64,000 nucleotides of DNA from Buxus sempervirens (Eukaryota > Streptophyta > Magnoliopsida > Buxales > Buxaceae). The notes beneath the pieces are model-generated. The model did not search any database and had not been told where the DNA came from. It was given only the letters and a program-made list of their open reading frames with translations. This document shows, in pieces, positions 18,535 through 29,146 of this stretch. The translations under genes were made by a program, and so were the position numbers. The stretch lies in NCBI GenBank assembly GCA_947561395.2, contig OX387183.1, positions 44,138,890-44,202,889 on the forward strand, read 5' to 3'. The first letter of the stretch is position 1. Each line of letters begins with the position of its first letter.

Positions 18535-19941
18535 ATGAATCCCGCCGAGGCCCCAATTCCATCATCATCACAGCAAAGGGCCGAAGAACGGCCGGCCATA
18601 ACGGATCCAATCCCATAGGCAGCCATGATACATGCCACAGGGATTCGAATGCCAGAAATCCCACAGGGGCAACCACCTCAGCCAGCACCCAGGGCAGGGC
18701 ATCCGCCGCCACAAGACGTTCCAGTTCCTTTCCCTCCTCCACAGCAAGAGCCGTTTGTGCCTATCCAACTGAGACAGGAAGAGCTAGACTGGAATAAGGC
18801 ACGGGAAGCCCGGCTGGAGGAAAGATTGGCAGCAATCAAAGAGGATCACATGCTGCAGCTGGCGGCATTAAAGGAAGATAGCAGGGCACAGATGGCCGCC
18901 ATACGTGAGGACCTTTTGAAGCAGCTTCAACCAAGCACTGTTTGGAACGAGGCTACGCTAGAAAGTCTTTGCTTCTTCTCGGATATCCAATTCCCAGCCA
19001 AGTTCAAATGCCCTGAACTGCACCAGTTCGACGGCACAGGCTGTCCATTGAACCACTTGCAATCCTATGTTGGCGACATGTGCCAATATGCGAAGGATGA
19101 GAAGATTATGGTTCAATTCTTCCAAAGATCTCTAACTGGGGCAGCATACGCTTGGTTCTTAAGTCTGGATAAGCAGAAGGTTAAGGCATGGAATGACCTC
19201 GCCGCCGTGTTCATTCAGTGGTACCACTTAAATAGCCAAGTGGTTCGGACCAGGATTGAACTACAGAGACTGTCAAAGAGAAACTGCGAATCTGTGAGAG
19301 ACTATGCTAAGAGGTGGACGGAACTGGCAAACGTGGTGCAACCCCCTCTTCTCGAACAAGAGTGGACTCCGCTGTTCATATCCTCGTTGGGGCAACCATA
19401 CTTCACAATGCTATTGGGACAGTGCACTACAAGCTTCACTGACCTAATCATGGCAGCAAAAAGAATTGAAGAGGCGATTAAAATGGAGAAGCTCGGAGGC
19501 CCCATGACGAGTTTGTTGCATGGAACAATCCCAAGTAGCATGAGGCAAGAGAATGACGCCGGAGCAAGTTCAGTTAACCATGTACAACCTTCGGCGCCAT
19601 TTCGCATCCCTTCCTCAAGGAGTGCAAGCCTCCCCTCTGCTAACAATGCCGCGTCTCGCCTCAGGAGCCATCTCACCAAGGAGGAAAGAAAGAACCGGGA
19701 GTTCACTCCACTTCCGTACACGCTGGCTGAGTTGTTACCAACGCTCCTGAGAGAGGGACACCTGCAACTAGCGACGCCAAATCCTAAGGTGCAAAAAATG
19801 AAGGGCTATGATCCAAACAAGAGCTGTGAGTACCACATGGGCGTGCCAGGCCACGATACTGATGGATGTTGGGGCCTTCGGCATGCAGTCCAAGATCTTC
19901 TTGAAGCCGGGGGACTCAAAATTGATCCTCCGTCGGATTAA
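18535..19941 (+). pseudogene. gag: Gag of element A, with an early stop
   Basis: Structural protein for virus-like particles. The likely original start is ATG at 18535 (MNPAEAP, echoing MNPIED of T). A TAG at 18616-18618 interrupts this frame; from the next ATG (18625) 438 codons are open. Counting from 18625, a Pro/Gln-rich start is followed by a coiled-coil-like charged helix (about 50-100), the gag core (about 125-275, FKCPELHQFDGTGCP and FFQRSLTGAAYAWF), the conserved FTPLPYTLAELLPTLL segment, and a zinc-knuckle-like C-x2-H...GH-x4-C motif (401-415). The ORF ends soon after that motif with no protease. Reinitiation at 18625 could still give a near-complete gag. Confidence 0.88.
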
Positions 19942-20120
19942 AAAACATAAAAAAGAAAAAAGAAAAAAAAGAGAGAAAGAAAAAAAAGAAGAAGAAAAGA
20001 AAAAGAAAAAAAAAATTTAATGGAAATCATCAGCATCATCAGGCATCTTGGCATTTCATATCATGTATCCTGGCTTCTAAAGTTTGTTTCTACTAGCAGG
20101 AACTCCCCTCAACAATCAGC

Positions 20121-20882
20121 ATGGACCATACCTCCGGGGCAAATCATGATGTAGCCCAGCAAATAACCAGCATAGTGGCCTCTCTACAGAGCCTACTACG
20201 GACAATAACAATCAAGGAAGAAACAATGAACAAATGCTGGGAAGCGTTAGGAGAAGAAAATTTTGAGCTGCGATCCCGAGTAAGGGTCCTTGAAGAAGAG
20301 ATCAAAAGCATGAAGGGAAAGATACCCCTAAGCAGACAAGAAGTGAGCCTTCCGCCCACATTCGCAGATGGTCGGATGCAGAGGGAGAAAGGAAAAGCCG
20401 TCGCGGCAGATGGTCTCCACCTTACAAAGAAGCTGAATGTCTACCGTTGCAAGGGGCAGCATGACAAACTGATGGATCATTCGGAGGGTCCCCCAAGGAG
20501 AACAAAAGAAGAAATTGAGGCTAGAATAAGGAGGATTTTTACCCCACTACCATATACACCGGCGGAGTTACTACCGACGCTGTTGAAGGAGGGGTATGTG
20601 CAGATTAAGCCCCCGAACCCTCGGTTGGTTAATGCCAAAAGCTACAACGCCGCAGAACGGTGTGAGTACCATTCTTGTGCTCCAGGGCACCACACAAGCC
20701 GGTGTTGGGATCTGTGGCACGACATCCAAGATCTGATTGATCGAGGATTCTTGAAGGAACTTCTTGAGGAGCCAAGGTCCATCGAAGGACGAGACATCTC
20801 TGACATGTTAGCGCAGATTCAGACATCTGAACCAGCCATCTTCCCGCAAGAAGCTGAAGATGATGACAAGGAAAGCACTTAA
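20121..20882 (+). CDS. Second ORF of element A: coiled coil plus duplicated gag C-terminal domain
   Basis: An intact 253-residue ORF 180 bp after gag. Residues about 30-68 look like a coiled coil (LRSRVRVLEEEIKSMKGK). Residues 139-210 repeat the end of gag: FTPLPYTPAELLPTLLKEGY, then C181-x2-H184, GH190-x4-C195 and WHDIQDLI. So the zinc-knuckle-like module occurs twice, in two separate ORFs, while the capsid core occurs once. The C-terminus is acidic. Its role is unknown; an RNA-binding or gag-binding accessory protein is an inference. The intervening 19942-20120 is purine-rich with a long A/G tract. How this ORF would be translated is not evident. Confidence 0.75.
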   Translation: MDHTSGANHDVAQQITSIVASLQSLLRTITIKEETMNKCWEALGEENFELRSRVRVLEEEIKSMKGKIPLSRQEVSLPPTFADGRMQREKGKAVAADGLHLTKKLNVYRCKGQHDKLMDHSEGPPRRTKEEIEARIRRIFTPLPYTPAELLPTLLKEGYVQIKPPNPRLVNAKSYNAAERCEYHSCAPGHHTSRCWDLWHDIQDLIDRGFLKELLEEPRSIEGRDISDMLAQIQTSEPAIFPQEAEDDDKEST

Positions 20883-22075
20883 AGGCTTCCTCCCATGGCA
20901 TACAACTGAATTCCAAGAACGCCGATCTGTGTCGGCCATTCCTTGCATAGCTTGCCGCTCTGTTTTTGTTTATCTTTTCTTTTCTTTTGAATTCAGAACT
21001 TGATAATATGTTTCTTTTGCAAACTGATGAAATCTTTTGGGAAATCACTAGAGTGTTGGACCACACCAAGGCATGACGGTGATCTCGGGCCAAACCTAAG
21101 CAATCAAATTTGACAAATGGAATGTGCCAAACGGCACAAACTGTGCGGGTCTCGACATAGCCAAGGGATCCCCCGCCAGTACCGCATTTGAACCCTACCA
21201 TGCCAAACACAAGTTGTGATATGAGAGGAAAAAAAGAAAGGGCAAGGTGCCCCATACCAATCGAAGGTCACTAACATGATCCAGGATCAATGATCTCAAT
21301 GAAATGATGAGAGGCCATTTTTTGGCTAAGATACTTCAAATAAATTCCGCTAGTTAAACGTGTTGAGCTTGATCGTCTCATTTCTGACCCACGTTACGTC
21401 TAGCCACCCCAAACTGGGGTAAAGTCAAAAAGCAAAAGAGAAAAAAACAAAATGAACAAAGAAAAAAAAATGGTTCTTGAACCAGTTAATCGTGCAAAAA
21501 TAATTAAGTGTTACATTCTCTGTGAAAGGATGGAAGGCCATCCTTGATCTTCTCCAAAAATCATCTGACACAAGATGAAACCCTTGCAAAACACTTCGAG
21601 CCTAACAATTCCTTCACTAACCCTACCATGTCTTGTCTTCAAAACTGGGGTATGAAGCTTCGTGCAATTGGAGACACAAAAAGGATGAAGGTGAAGATAG
21701 GGCAAAGCGAAAAGCACCCTAAGAACAAAGGGGGCAGAAAGGAAGAATGGGGAGAACCCCAGAAAACAAGAATCCAAAGAAAGAACTGGGGCAATCCCTG
21801 GAAAGAAAAAAAAAAGAAAAGAAAAAGAAAAAAAAAACAACAAAAGCCGGGGCAAACCCCGTGAGCAGGAATCAAGGATTGGGGCAAAAGACCCAAGAAG
21901 GAAGGGAAAGAAAGAAAAGAACAAAGATGGAAAAAAGGAGAAGAAGCTAAGCAAAGTTGAGTGTAAAGTTGCGGGAACAAAGGTGGAGCAAGCCCTAACA
22001 AAAAAGGTGGACAGGACATGGCTCTTACCCCATTCATCAATTTTGAGCCTTCTTATCATTTCTTCTAGACCCTTG

Positions 22076-22119
22076 AACCCAGCCTACATTTCGTCCTACT
22101 GTGAAGCCCTTTCTGATTA
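22076..22119 (+). other. Conserved noncoding block, A copy 1
   Basis: CAGCCTACATTTCGTCCTAC followed by TGTGAAGCCCTTTCTGATT. It matches A copy 2 and the B and T blocks. Confidence 0.7.
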
Positions 22120-22279
22120 CAAAGAATGTAACATTGAATCTTGGACAAACTGGCAATGACAGAACCAAAAAAAAAAAAAAGGATAGAAAAGAACTTTGGC
22201 TAGACATAATGGTTACCCATAGAGTGAAGCTATATAGGGTTCGAACCTGTTTATCCTTCATTTCTAAACACTGGAACCA

Positions 22280-22317
22280 AAGCCTACATTTCGTCCTACT
22301 AATAAGTCCTCTCTGAT
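22280..22317 (+). other. Conserved noncoding block, A copy 2
   Basis: AAGCCTACATTTCGTCCTAC followed by TAATAAGTCCTCTCTGAT. It matches B (37884-37921) closely although flanks are unalignable by eye. Confidence 0.72.
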
Positions 22318-23039
22318 CATTGGATCATGATCCGTGGAAATTGACAAGGCCCTCGGACTGGGGCAAGGCACCTAACCCGAACGAGGGAGCCAATGAGAAA
22401 AACATTCCACAACCCCTAACCAAGGGAGGGAAAAAGAAAAAAATAGAGAGATCAAGGAAAAGCCAGGGCGGGGCAGTGCCAAAGAAACCCCCTGAACCAA
22501 AACAATCCCCTTCGTTCCTACACGGGACATGCTATTTGAAGGCAAAAAATGTTGAGACCCTTACAGGGAGTGCCGGGAGGCATAACTTCCTAAGTCTAAA
22601 TGAGAGTGTCAGGTAACTGACCCAAGGATTACTAGTCCTGCCAATGGACCCACCTGAGAGGGAAAAATCCAAACACTTGAGGAATCCCCAAGAGATTTCA
22701 ATCAAAGAAAAATTGCTTGAGCTTGCATATAATTGTGATAAATAAATTCCAATTGAATGAATTCTACATGAATTTTTCCAGGTACCAACCAAAACCTCAA
22801 ATAGACAGAAGAAGGCATCACAGCGAATCTCACATGTCAGATGGAGAAAAGAATCGCCACCATGTATTCTCACATAGGGGACATAGAAAGAGTCATCACA
22901 GTGTATTTACATACTGGTTGACCAAGTTTGTGAAGCCAAAGCCACCGGCGAATAAGTCAGAGATTGGTGGAGGCAACTTTGAATGCAATCAAGAAAGAAA
23001 AAGAAATAACCAAGTCAGAATAAGTAATGGACGAAGACA

Positions 23040-24130
23040 GAATGGAGCAAAGAGCCTCCAAGAATTGAAGAATTAAGGAGCAAGGTGTCTCCCACCCTGA
23101 TGGAGCAAGGAGCCTCCAAGAATTTGAAGACAGAAGGAGCAAGGTGCCTCCTAACCCTAATGGAGCAAGAAGCCTCCAAAATTTGAAGACAGAAGGAGCA
23201 AGGTGCCTCCAAGAATTAAGGGCAGCAGGAGTAAGGCGACTCCGAACCACAGAGAGCAAGGCATCTCTCAAGACTAAAAGGGCAAGGCGTCCCTGGAGCA
23301 AGGTGTCTCCCAAAACTAATGGAGCAAGGTGTCTCCCAACCATAGAGAGCAAGGCGTATCTCAAGACTAAAAGGGCAAGGCGTCCCTGGAGCAAGGTGTC
23401 TCCCAAAACTAATGGAGCAAGGCGACTCCCAACAACTAATGGAGCAAGGCGACTCCCAACCACCGAGAGCAAGGAGTCTCTCAAAACTGAAAGGGCAAAG
23501 CTTCCCTGGAGCAAGGCGACTCCGACCATTTGAATGACACGGAAATGTGTCCCTAAGGAGCAAGGCGACTCCGACTTTTGAAATCCCCAAGGAGCAAGGC
23601 GTCTCCCACATCTAAATGACACGGAAATGTGTCCCTCAGGAGCAAGGCGTCTCCCACCACTTGAAATACTAAGGAGCAAGGCGACTTCTACATTTAAAAT
23701 ACTAAGGAGCAAGGCGACTCCCACATTTGAAATACTAAGGAGCAAGGCGACTCCCACTTTTGAAGTACCTAAGGAGCAAGGCGACTCCCACTTTTGAAAT
23801 CCCCAAGGAGCGAGGCGTCTCCCACATCTAAATGACACGGAAATGTGTCCCTCAGAAGCAAGGCGTCTCCCACCACTTGAAATACTAAGAAGCAAGACGA
23901 CTTCCACATTTAAAATACTAAGGAGCAAGGCGACTCCCACATTTGAAATACTAAGGAGCAAGGCGACTCCCACTTTTGAAGTACCTAAGGAGCAAGGCGA
24001 CTCCCACTTTTGAAATCCCTAAGGAGCAAGGCACCTCCCACATCTAAATAACATAGGAATGTGTCCTCAAGGAGTAAAGCATCTCCCAATGTTGAAGGAC
24101 ACGGAGTCCCCAGAGCAAAGTGTCTCCACC
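23040..24130 (+). repeat. Tandem short-hairpin array, CAAGGYG loop, in A 3' region
   Basis: Several dozen units of about 20-30 bp around the core GCAAGGCG. The flanking arms vary but remain complementary: GGAG/CTCC, GAGAG/CTCTC, GGG/CCC, plus a GACAC/GTGTC unit with loop GGAAAT. Stems are short (3-5 bp). Long minus-strand ORFs across this array (Leu/Ser-rich repeats) are artefacts of the repeat unit. Confidence 0.75.
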
Positions 24131-24789
24131 AAGCCGAACAAGTTGTTCCCATTGCTGGAATGATAGAGAATCAAGACATGAAGAAGAAGGCAAAATGAAG
24201 ATATCATCGGGCAAGATGGCCCTTTTGTAATTTTTGATTTCACACTTTTGTAAATAGAATAGAGCAGGTGTGCGGGCTCCCTTGAGGCACTGGACAGCGC
24301 TGGAAGCACCTCCTCACCAACAGCAGCTCCTCCTCCGCTCATCCCTCCTCTTTTCTCCATTCAGTCCACATCCTAACCCAACCCTTGGCCATCAAATCCT
24401 TAAAAAAAAAAAAATGCAAGCAAGCTTCAAGTAAAAGACACAAAATGGATCAGAATTCTGAAGCCACTTAAAAGCTTTCATGGAACAAACAAGAAAAGAA
24501 GAATATTGTCAAGTGCCCGGCATCAACGCCGAAACAGGTTGGCGAGCTCAAGTCCAATCTAATCTCTTTCAAACATAAACTAAATGCTAAAGAGTTGCCC
24601 CGCAAAAACCCGAAAAGCAAAGGGTAAGGAAACTCCGAAGCCTAGAAGCGACTCCATATCATTTGGACGCTTCCCTTTCTTCATAAAGACTTCAAAGGAC
24701 TAAGCTCGTCGACCATGTCGACAGAAATGCCAGCCGCAAAAACGAGTTTCTTTTTTATCTTTGCCGTTCATCCGCAAAGTGACTCCGGC
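24131..24789 (+). other. A 3' end before the polypurine tract
   Basis: No gene is visible. A GTCGAC/GTCGAC palindrome with loop CAT lies near 24707-24721. Confidence 0.5.
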
Positions 24790-24802
24790 AAAGAGGGGCA
24801 GC
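24790..24802 (+). other. Polypurine tract of element A
   Basis: AAAGAGGGGCAGC directly before the LTR start TGTAAGCACC; the same tract is found in B and T. Confidence 0.85.
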
Positions 24803-25335
24803 TGTAAGCACCTCATTTTTGCGCTCCCGGAAGTGCCGGAAATGCAAACCCTGGACAGAAAGTTAAAACCTAAGGGGTGGAAAGTTGACCTTTTAATCAG
24901 ATAAAATTTGGCCACCTTGCTTTATACCATTGGATAGAGAATCTCGACACGGTTCCAACGCAACTGAGTTTGCTGGAATCGGAGTCCGGATGAGGGTTCT
25001 GCGGGCGGTCAAACTTGAGGATGAGCTGAAAGTTGACTTTTCCTCGATTTCCGTGCCAAGTACCTTGCCCTATATCATTGGATAGAGAATCTCGACACGG
25101 TTCCAACGCAATTGAGTTTGCTGGAATCGGAGTCCGGATTAGGGTTCTGCGGGCGGTCAAACTTGAGAATGAGCCGAAAGTTGACTTTTTGCCGAACCCC
25201 GAGCCAAGTGTTTAGCCCAATCCCAATGGATAGAGGACTTCGATACGATTCCAACGCAATTGAGTTTGCTCAAATCGGAGTCTGGATGAAGAAGATATGA
25301 GCAGTCAAAGCTAGGGGCATTATTGGAATTTTAGT

Positions 25336-25500
25336 GATGCCACATGGGATGCCACGTGTGCACAAAGAGTGCTCGCATGGGATGCCACGTGTGCACATGG
25401 GTGCTCCACATTGGATGCCACGTGTGCATAAGGGGTGCTCCACATTGGATGCCACGTGTGCACAAGGGGAGCTCCACATTGGATGCCACATGTCCCTCTC
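25336..25500 (+). promoter_or_regulatory. Cluster of ACGTG (ABRE/G-box-like) motifs in A LTR
   Basis: Four copies of ATGCCACGTGTGC in about 150 bp within repeats of about 35-40 bp. ACGTG cores of this kind are bound by plant bZIP/bHLH factors, ABRE-type in ABA and stress responses. The related LTRs have CACACGTGGCAG at 47300-47312 and 54032-54043. Function is inferred only from the motif. Confidence 0.5.
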
Positions 25501-25760
25501 TCCATCTCCCAACACACCTCTTCATCTCCCAACACCCCTCTAACCAATTGCCACATGTCCCTCTCTCCATCTCCCAACACAACCCTTCATCTCCCAACCC
25601 CTCTCTCCATCACACATGTCAACCCTCCATCTCCCAACACCCCACTAACCATCTTCATTTACCCAACCCTCCATCTCCCAACACCCCACTAACCATCTCC
25701 ATTAACCCAACCCTCCATCTTCCAACACAACCCCTCATCTCCCAATCCCTCTCTCCATGA
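25495..25760 (+). repeat. CT-rich minisatellite in A LTR
   Basis: Irregular repeats of CCATCTCCCAACAC with CCACTAACCATC variants. Pyrimidine-rich ORFs in all frames are artefacts. Confidence 0.7.
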
Positions 25761-26680
25761 CACATGTCATCCCTCCATCTCTCCCATCTCTCTCCCATTC
25801 GAACAACTCCCCACCTCTCCCTCCATCTCTCCCACATTCTCTCCAACCTCTCTCCATTCTCTCCAACCTCTCTCCCTTTTCTCCAGCAACCCCACCTTAT
25901 CCAAATGATCCAAAAACCCACTCCAACCCCATCTCAAGCCTAAAAACCCTACTCAAATCTCTTCTAATCACTTCTCTACACTTATTTCTTCCTTCTAAAC
26001 ACTAAAAGAGATCTTTGGAGTGCATTTGGAGAAGAGGAAGTGCTGCTCAAGTGCTGCTCTAGCACAAGAGGAGGTCAAGAATACTCTAAACGGTTTTGTA
26101 AACTCAAGGTGAGTTCCCTTATGTATTTTTATTTAACATACTTGAATATTAGCATGATTGGAGCACTTTTTATTTCTTTTCTAGTGTCATACATTTGCTG
26201 TTCTTATCATGGTATGTTTCACCCCTTGTCTTGAGTTCATGCTAGCCTAAATTTTTAGATAAGCCCATGGTAAGGGGGGAATAGCTTCCGGTAGTATAAA
26301 GAGAGGAAGGAGATCATTTTTGACTGATTTAGAGGGTTCATAGGTTATTTTTTGATTGCTGTATTTCTTTTATTTGTGCTTTATTTTCATCAAAAGGAGG
26401 AGTATGTTCCTCTTCTATCTCATCCAATGTACCCCCTACATAAGCCCCACTATCCCTTTGCTCCCTTTCTTTGTGGTTTTCATTCCTATTTTTTGTGTGT
26501 TTTCTCATGATGAATGGTTCTCTCTTGGGTAGGATTTATTGATTTTGAAATATGCATACTCACATGTATAAATGTGTTCCCCTTTCTCCTTCGGAATGCT
26601 ATTGTTTTTGAGTCCTCCTTAGCCCCTTTTAGTTTGTGGTATTGTATATTGATAAGCCGCTCCATTTGGCCGCTGTTATG

Positions 26681-26696
26681 CCCCCCCCCCCCCCCG
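26681..26696 (+). repeat. Poly(C) tract
   Basis: A run of about 16 C residues in the A 3' LTR. A similar C run lies at about 54573-54592 in the related solo LTR, at a different LTR position. Confidence 0.8.
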
Positions 26697-28728
26697 TAGC
26701 TTGCTGTATTGGGTCCATTAAAGTGCGTGCTCCTTCACCCCACCAAAACCCCCTAGGTTCAGCATGTTAGTATCCCGAATGAGGGGTGGCTTTCCCCCTC
26801 CCTAATCCCCATGGTTTCCAACCCTTTTGGCATGGTCAATCACCATTACTAGCTGCTGTCCAAGGCACCTACAGCATGCTTTTATTCAAATATGTTTGCA
26901 TGGTAGGACCATTACTTGCACGCACACCAAGTGCACACACCTATCCCCAACTTAGTGGCATGCTAGGTCACTTTCCCTCCATTTCTAGCCCCCTTTTAGC
27001 ATGCTAATCCCCTCCAAACAGCTGCTGGTTTGGCTCACCTGCAGCGTGGTTTCTCTTTATAAATTTGTGTAGCATGCCTATGTACATTTGTATTTCTTGA
27101 ATACATGCACATTTCTCCATTAGAAGCATGCTAGGTCACTCTTTTTACTTGCATTATTATTTAATTTGTTTACATGAGCACCGACTTCGCTTCATATGTA
27201 CATGTTATGTGAGTACTTATTAGGGTTTAAGTCATGCCACCAAGACCTATGTGGTTGTCCCCCTTTTACCTTATTTGATTGCTTGTGGATTTATGGAATG
27301 AAGATGCCAAAAAAACACAGGGACACTCAAGTCCCTGTTTCACTGCTGATTTGGATGTAAATGGGAGAAGGCAAAGCCCGTAGCCTTCTCCCCCTCACCC
27401 ATGGTTCAAAGGTCCCTAGAGAGACCCAAAATGGGGTATTCCCCCACACTTTGCACCACTGTGGGCCCACACAGGGGCCCACATGGTCACTAGAACCTCC
27501 TAGGAAGCCCAAAAACCACCCCAACTGCAAAGCCCTTAAAAATGCATGGTTGGGTGTGACTTTTGGTTTTTGTTAATTTGAATAACCTCACAAGTGAACC
27601 AAGCGAACCGATAGGGTTTCCGGGTCATCCGGAAACCCGACATGGGACCTGGACCCTCGGTCCAATTTGGAACATCCATGGGCCTTCCAACGGGGCCCAC
27701 CAAGCCCGATGAACCGGAAAGCATGCAAATAAGCAAAATTAAGTGAAATTAACCAATCAAATCGGATGGGCCAAACCTAATGCGGCCCACCCTAACTTTG
27801 TTTGTGGAATGATGTTTAAATTGCGTGGTTTGGCCGAGACCAAGGGCAAGGGCCTATCGGGCCCGTCAAAGCCCACCAACCAACCAAGTGAGGGTTTAAA
27901 ACCCTAAACTTCAGGAACATGGGCTTGCAAGCCTAAGATTGGACTACGGGCCCCAAGCCCCAATGTCCACAACCCTTTGGTGAATTTAAATAAGATAATT
28001 TGAAAACGTTTTGGCAACCATCATGGGGGCCCACCTAGGGGCCCGCAAATCAATGCAGACCGATTTGTTACAGGGAAACCACATAAATGCCCAAATTAAA
28101 CTTTACGGAAAAATCAATTCACTTCACCAAAGCCTACAGGGCCTCCTAGGCTTAGACAGAGGCCCACATGGGTACATGGGCTTACCCAAGCCCACCAAGG
28201 ACACCATGGACCTTCCAACGGGGTCCACACCATCAGACACAGATCACCTAATTCAAGCGAGATAAAATCAACTAAAGGGACTGTAGAAACCCCAAAATTG
28301 CACGATTTTTGATAAATCTTCAAGGAGAGAAATATTTTATTGGAATTTCCAATTCTTTGCATTGGGTTTGAGATACTTAAACCATTTGAATCCAAAACGG
28401 AAAAGGAAAATGCCCGAATTCAATCTTTTGTGCAAAGTCAAGCTTTTTCCGGTTGAATTTTGTTGACTTTTGACCCCAGAAAATGAAATATTTTTTAAAG
28501 CCAGATTTCAAGATAATTTTTCCCGGTAATCAGGTTTTTAGCCATGTTATTGCATAAAAGAATTTTTTGTGATTTTAAATCTTGACGAATACCTTGGTTT
28601 TAACATATTGAACCTTTTTTCCAGACCTGAAAAATCGGAATTTTGCCTAGAACTGGAAAGTTGACTTTTTATTCACTTGGAATTTGGGTCTGGAACTATT
28701 TTTAATGGATTCAAATGGGGGGTGTTTG

Positions 28729-28800
28729 CTTATTTACATATAATATCTTAAGTAAATGGAGATTAAAACATTTACTTAAACGATATTACATGTAAATAAG
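28729..28800 (+). other. Long imperfect inverted repeat in B LTR
   Basis: The left arm starts CTTATTTACATATAATATC and the right arm ends GATATTACATGTAAATAAG. About 30 bases per arm pair with a small bulge and a loop of about 10 nt. The 3' LTR copy (40083-40142) has the same arms with one more paired base and a shortened tip. Confidence 0.75.
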
Positions 28801-28840
28801 TATTGCCTATGTTAAAATTTGGAAAAAAGGCTTTTTTCCC

Positions 28841-28990
28841 TGTATCCGGCAACTCAGGCCGGATACAAGTGCTTCTCTTTGTATCCGGTGGAAAGTGCAG
28901 GATACAAACGAACTTTAGTGTATCCGGCATTATATACCGGATACATTAAAGCTCTAGTGTATCCAGCCTGATATGCCAGATACATTAGTT
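28841..28990 (+). other. Four 27-nt hairpins (10-7-10) in B 5' LTR
   Basis: Units of fixed length 27 with stem TGTATCCGGC/GCCGGATACA and 7-nt loops (AACTCAG, GGAAAGT, ATTATAT, CTGATAT). In this 5' LTR some arms have G-to-A or C-to-A changes (for example ATCCAGCC) that break pairs kept in the 3' LTR at 40186-40330. They lie in U3 about 150 bp upstream of the TATA box. Confidence 0.85.
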
Positions 28991-29138
28991 TTGCTCAAAA
29001 TTAGGGTTTTCCGAGAGAAATCACTTTTTACCATCATGTCCCTCATTAAATGAGGGGAAATCTCGGAAAAAGCCTTAGGGTTAAGGTTGAGGGGTTCTAG
29101 ACATTAAGTTGTGTCTACCAACAACCCTAGCCTTTGCC

Positions 29139-29146
29139 TATAAATA
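29139..29146 (+). promoter_or_regulatory. TATA box of element B
   Basis: TATAAATA in a GCCTATAAATAGGAGG context, identical in the 3' LTR at 40482-40489. Confidence 0.75.

Larger units (their letters stand above)
20883..23039 (+). other. A 3' region, noncoding, with conserved blocks
   Basis: No pol remnants are recognised. It carries several copies of the motif (A/C)TGGGG(C/T)AAA (for example near 21412 and 22360), also frequent in the 3' regions of T and B. Purine-rich tracts create Lys/Arg-rich artefact ORFs. The conserved block is present twice (next entries). Confidence 0.6.
24803..28281 (+). repeat. 3' LTR of element A, first segment
   Basis: It starts TGTAAGCACCTC and runs to the element B insertion; the last 5 bases (GGGAC) are the target duplicate. 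The LTR resumes at 42383. The first 400 bp hold repeated blocks of the form TTGAGTTTGCTGGAATCGGA, shared with the LTRs at 46980 and 53627. The middle differs from those LTRs: it has ACGTG repeats and CCATCTCCCAACAC repeats (about 25490-25760) and no evident TATA box. Confidence 0.9.

Noticed and set aside
21511-22059. Phe/Ser-rich minus-strand ORFs in A's 3' region
   Set aside because: Shadows of purine-rich tracts on the plus strand; no conservation with B or T.
22957-23973. A 338-codon minus-strand ORF rich in Leu, Ser and Arg
   Set aside because: It is read off the tandem repeat array 23040-24130; the unit length keeps a frame open, and no domain is present.
25344-25760. Ser/Pro/His-rich ORFs in A's LTR
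   Set aside because: They are produced by CT-rich minisatellite repeats in several frames at once.
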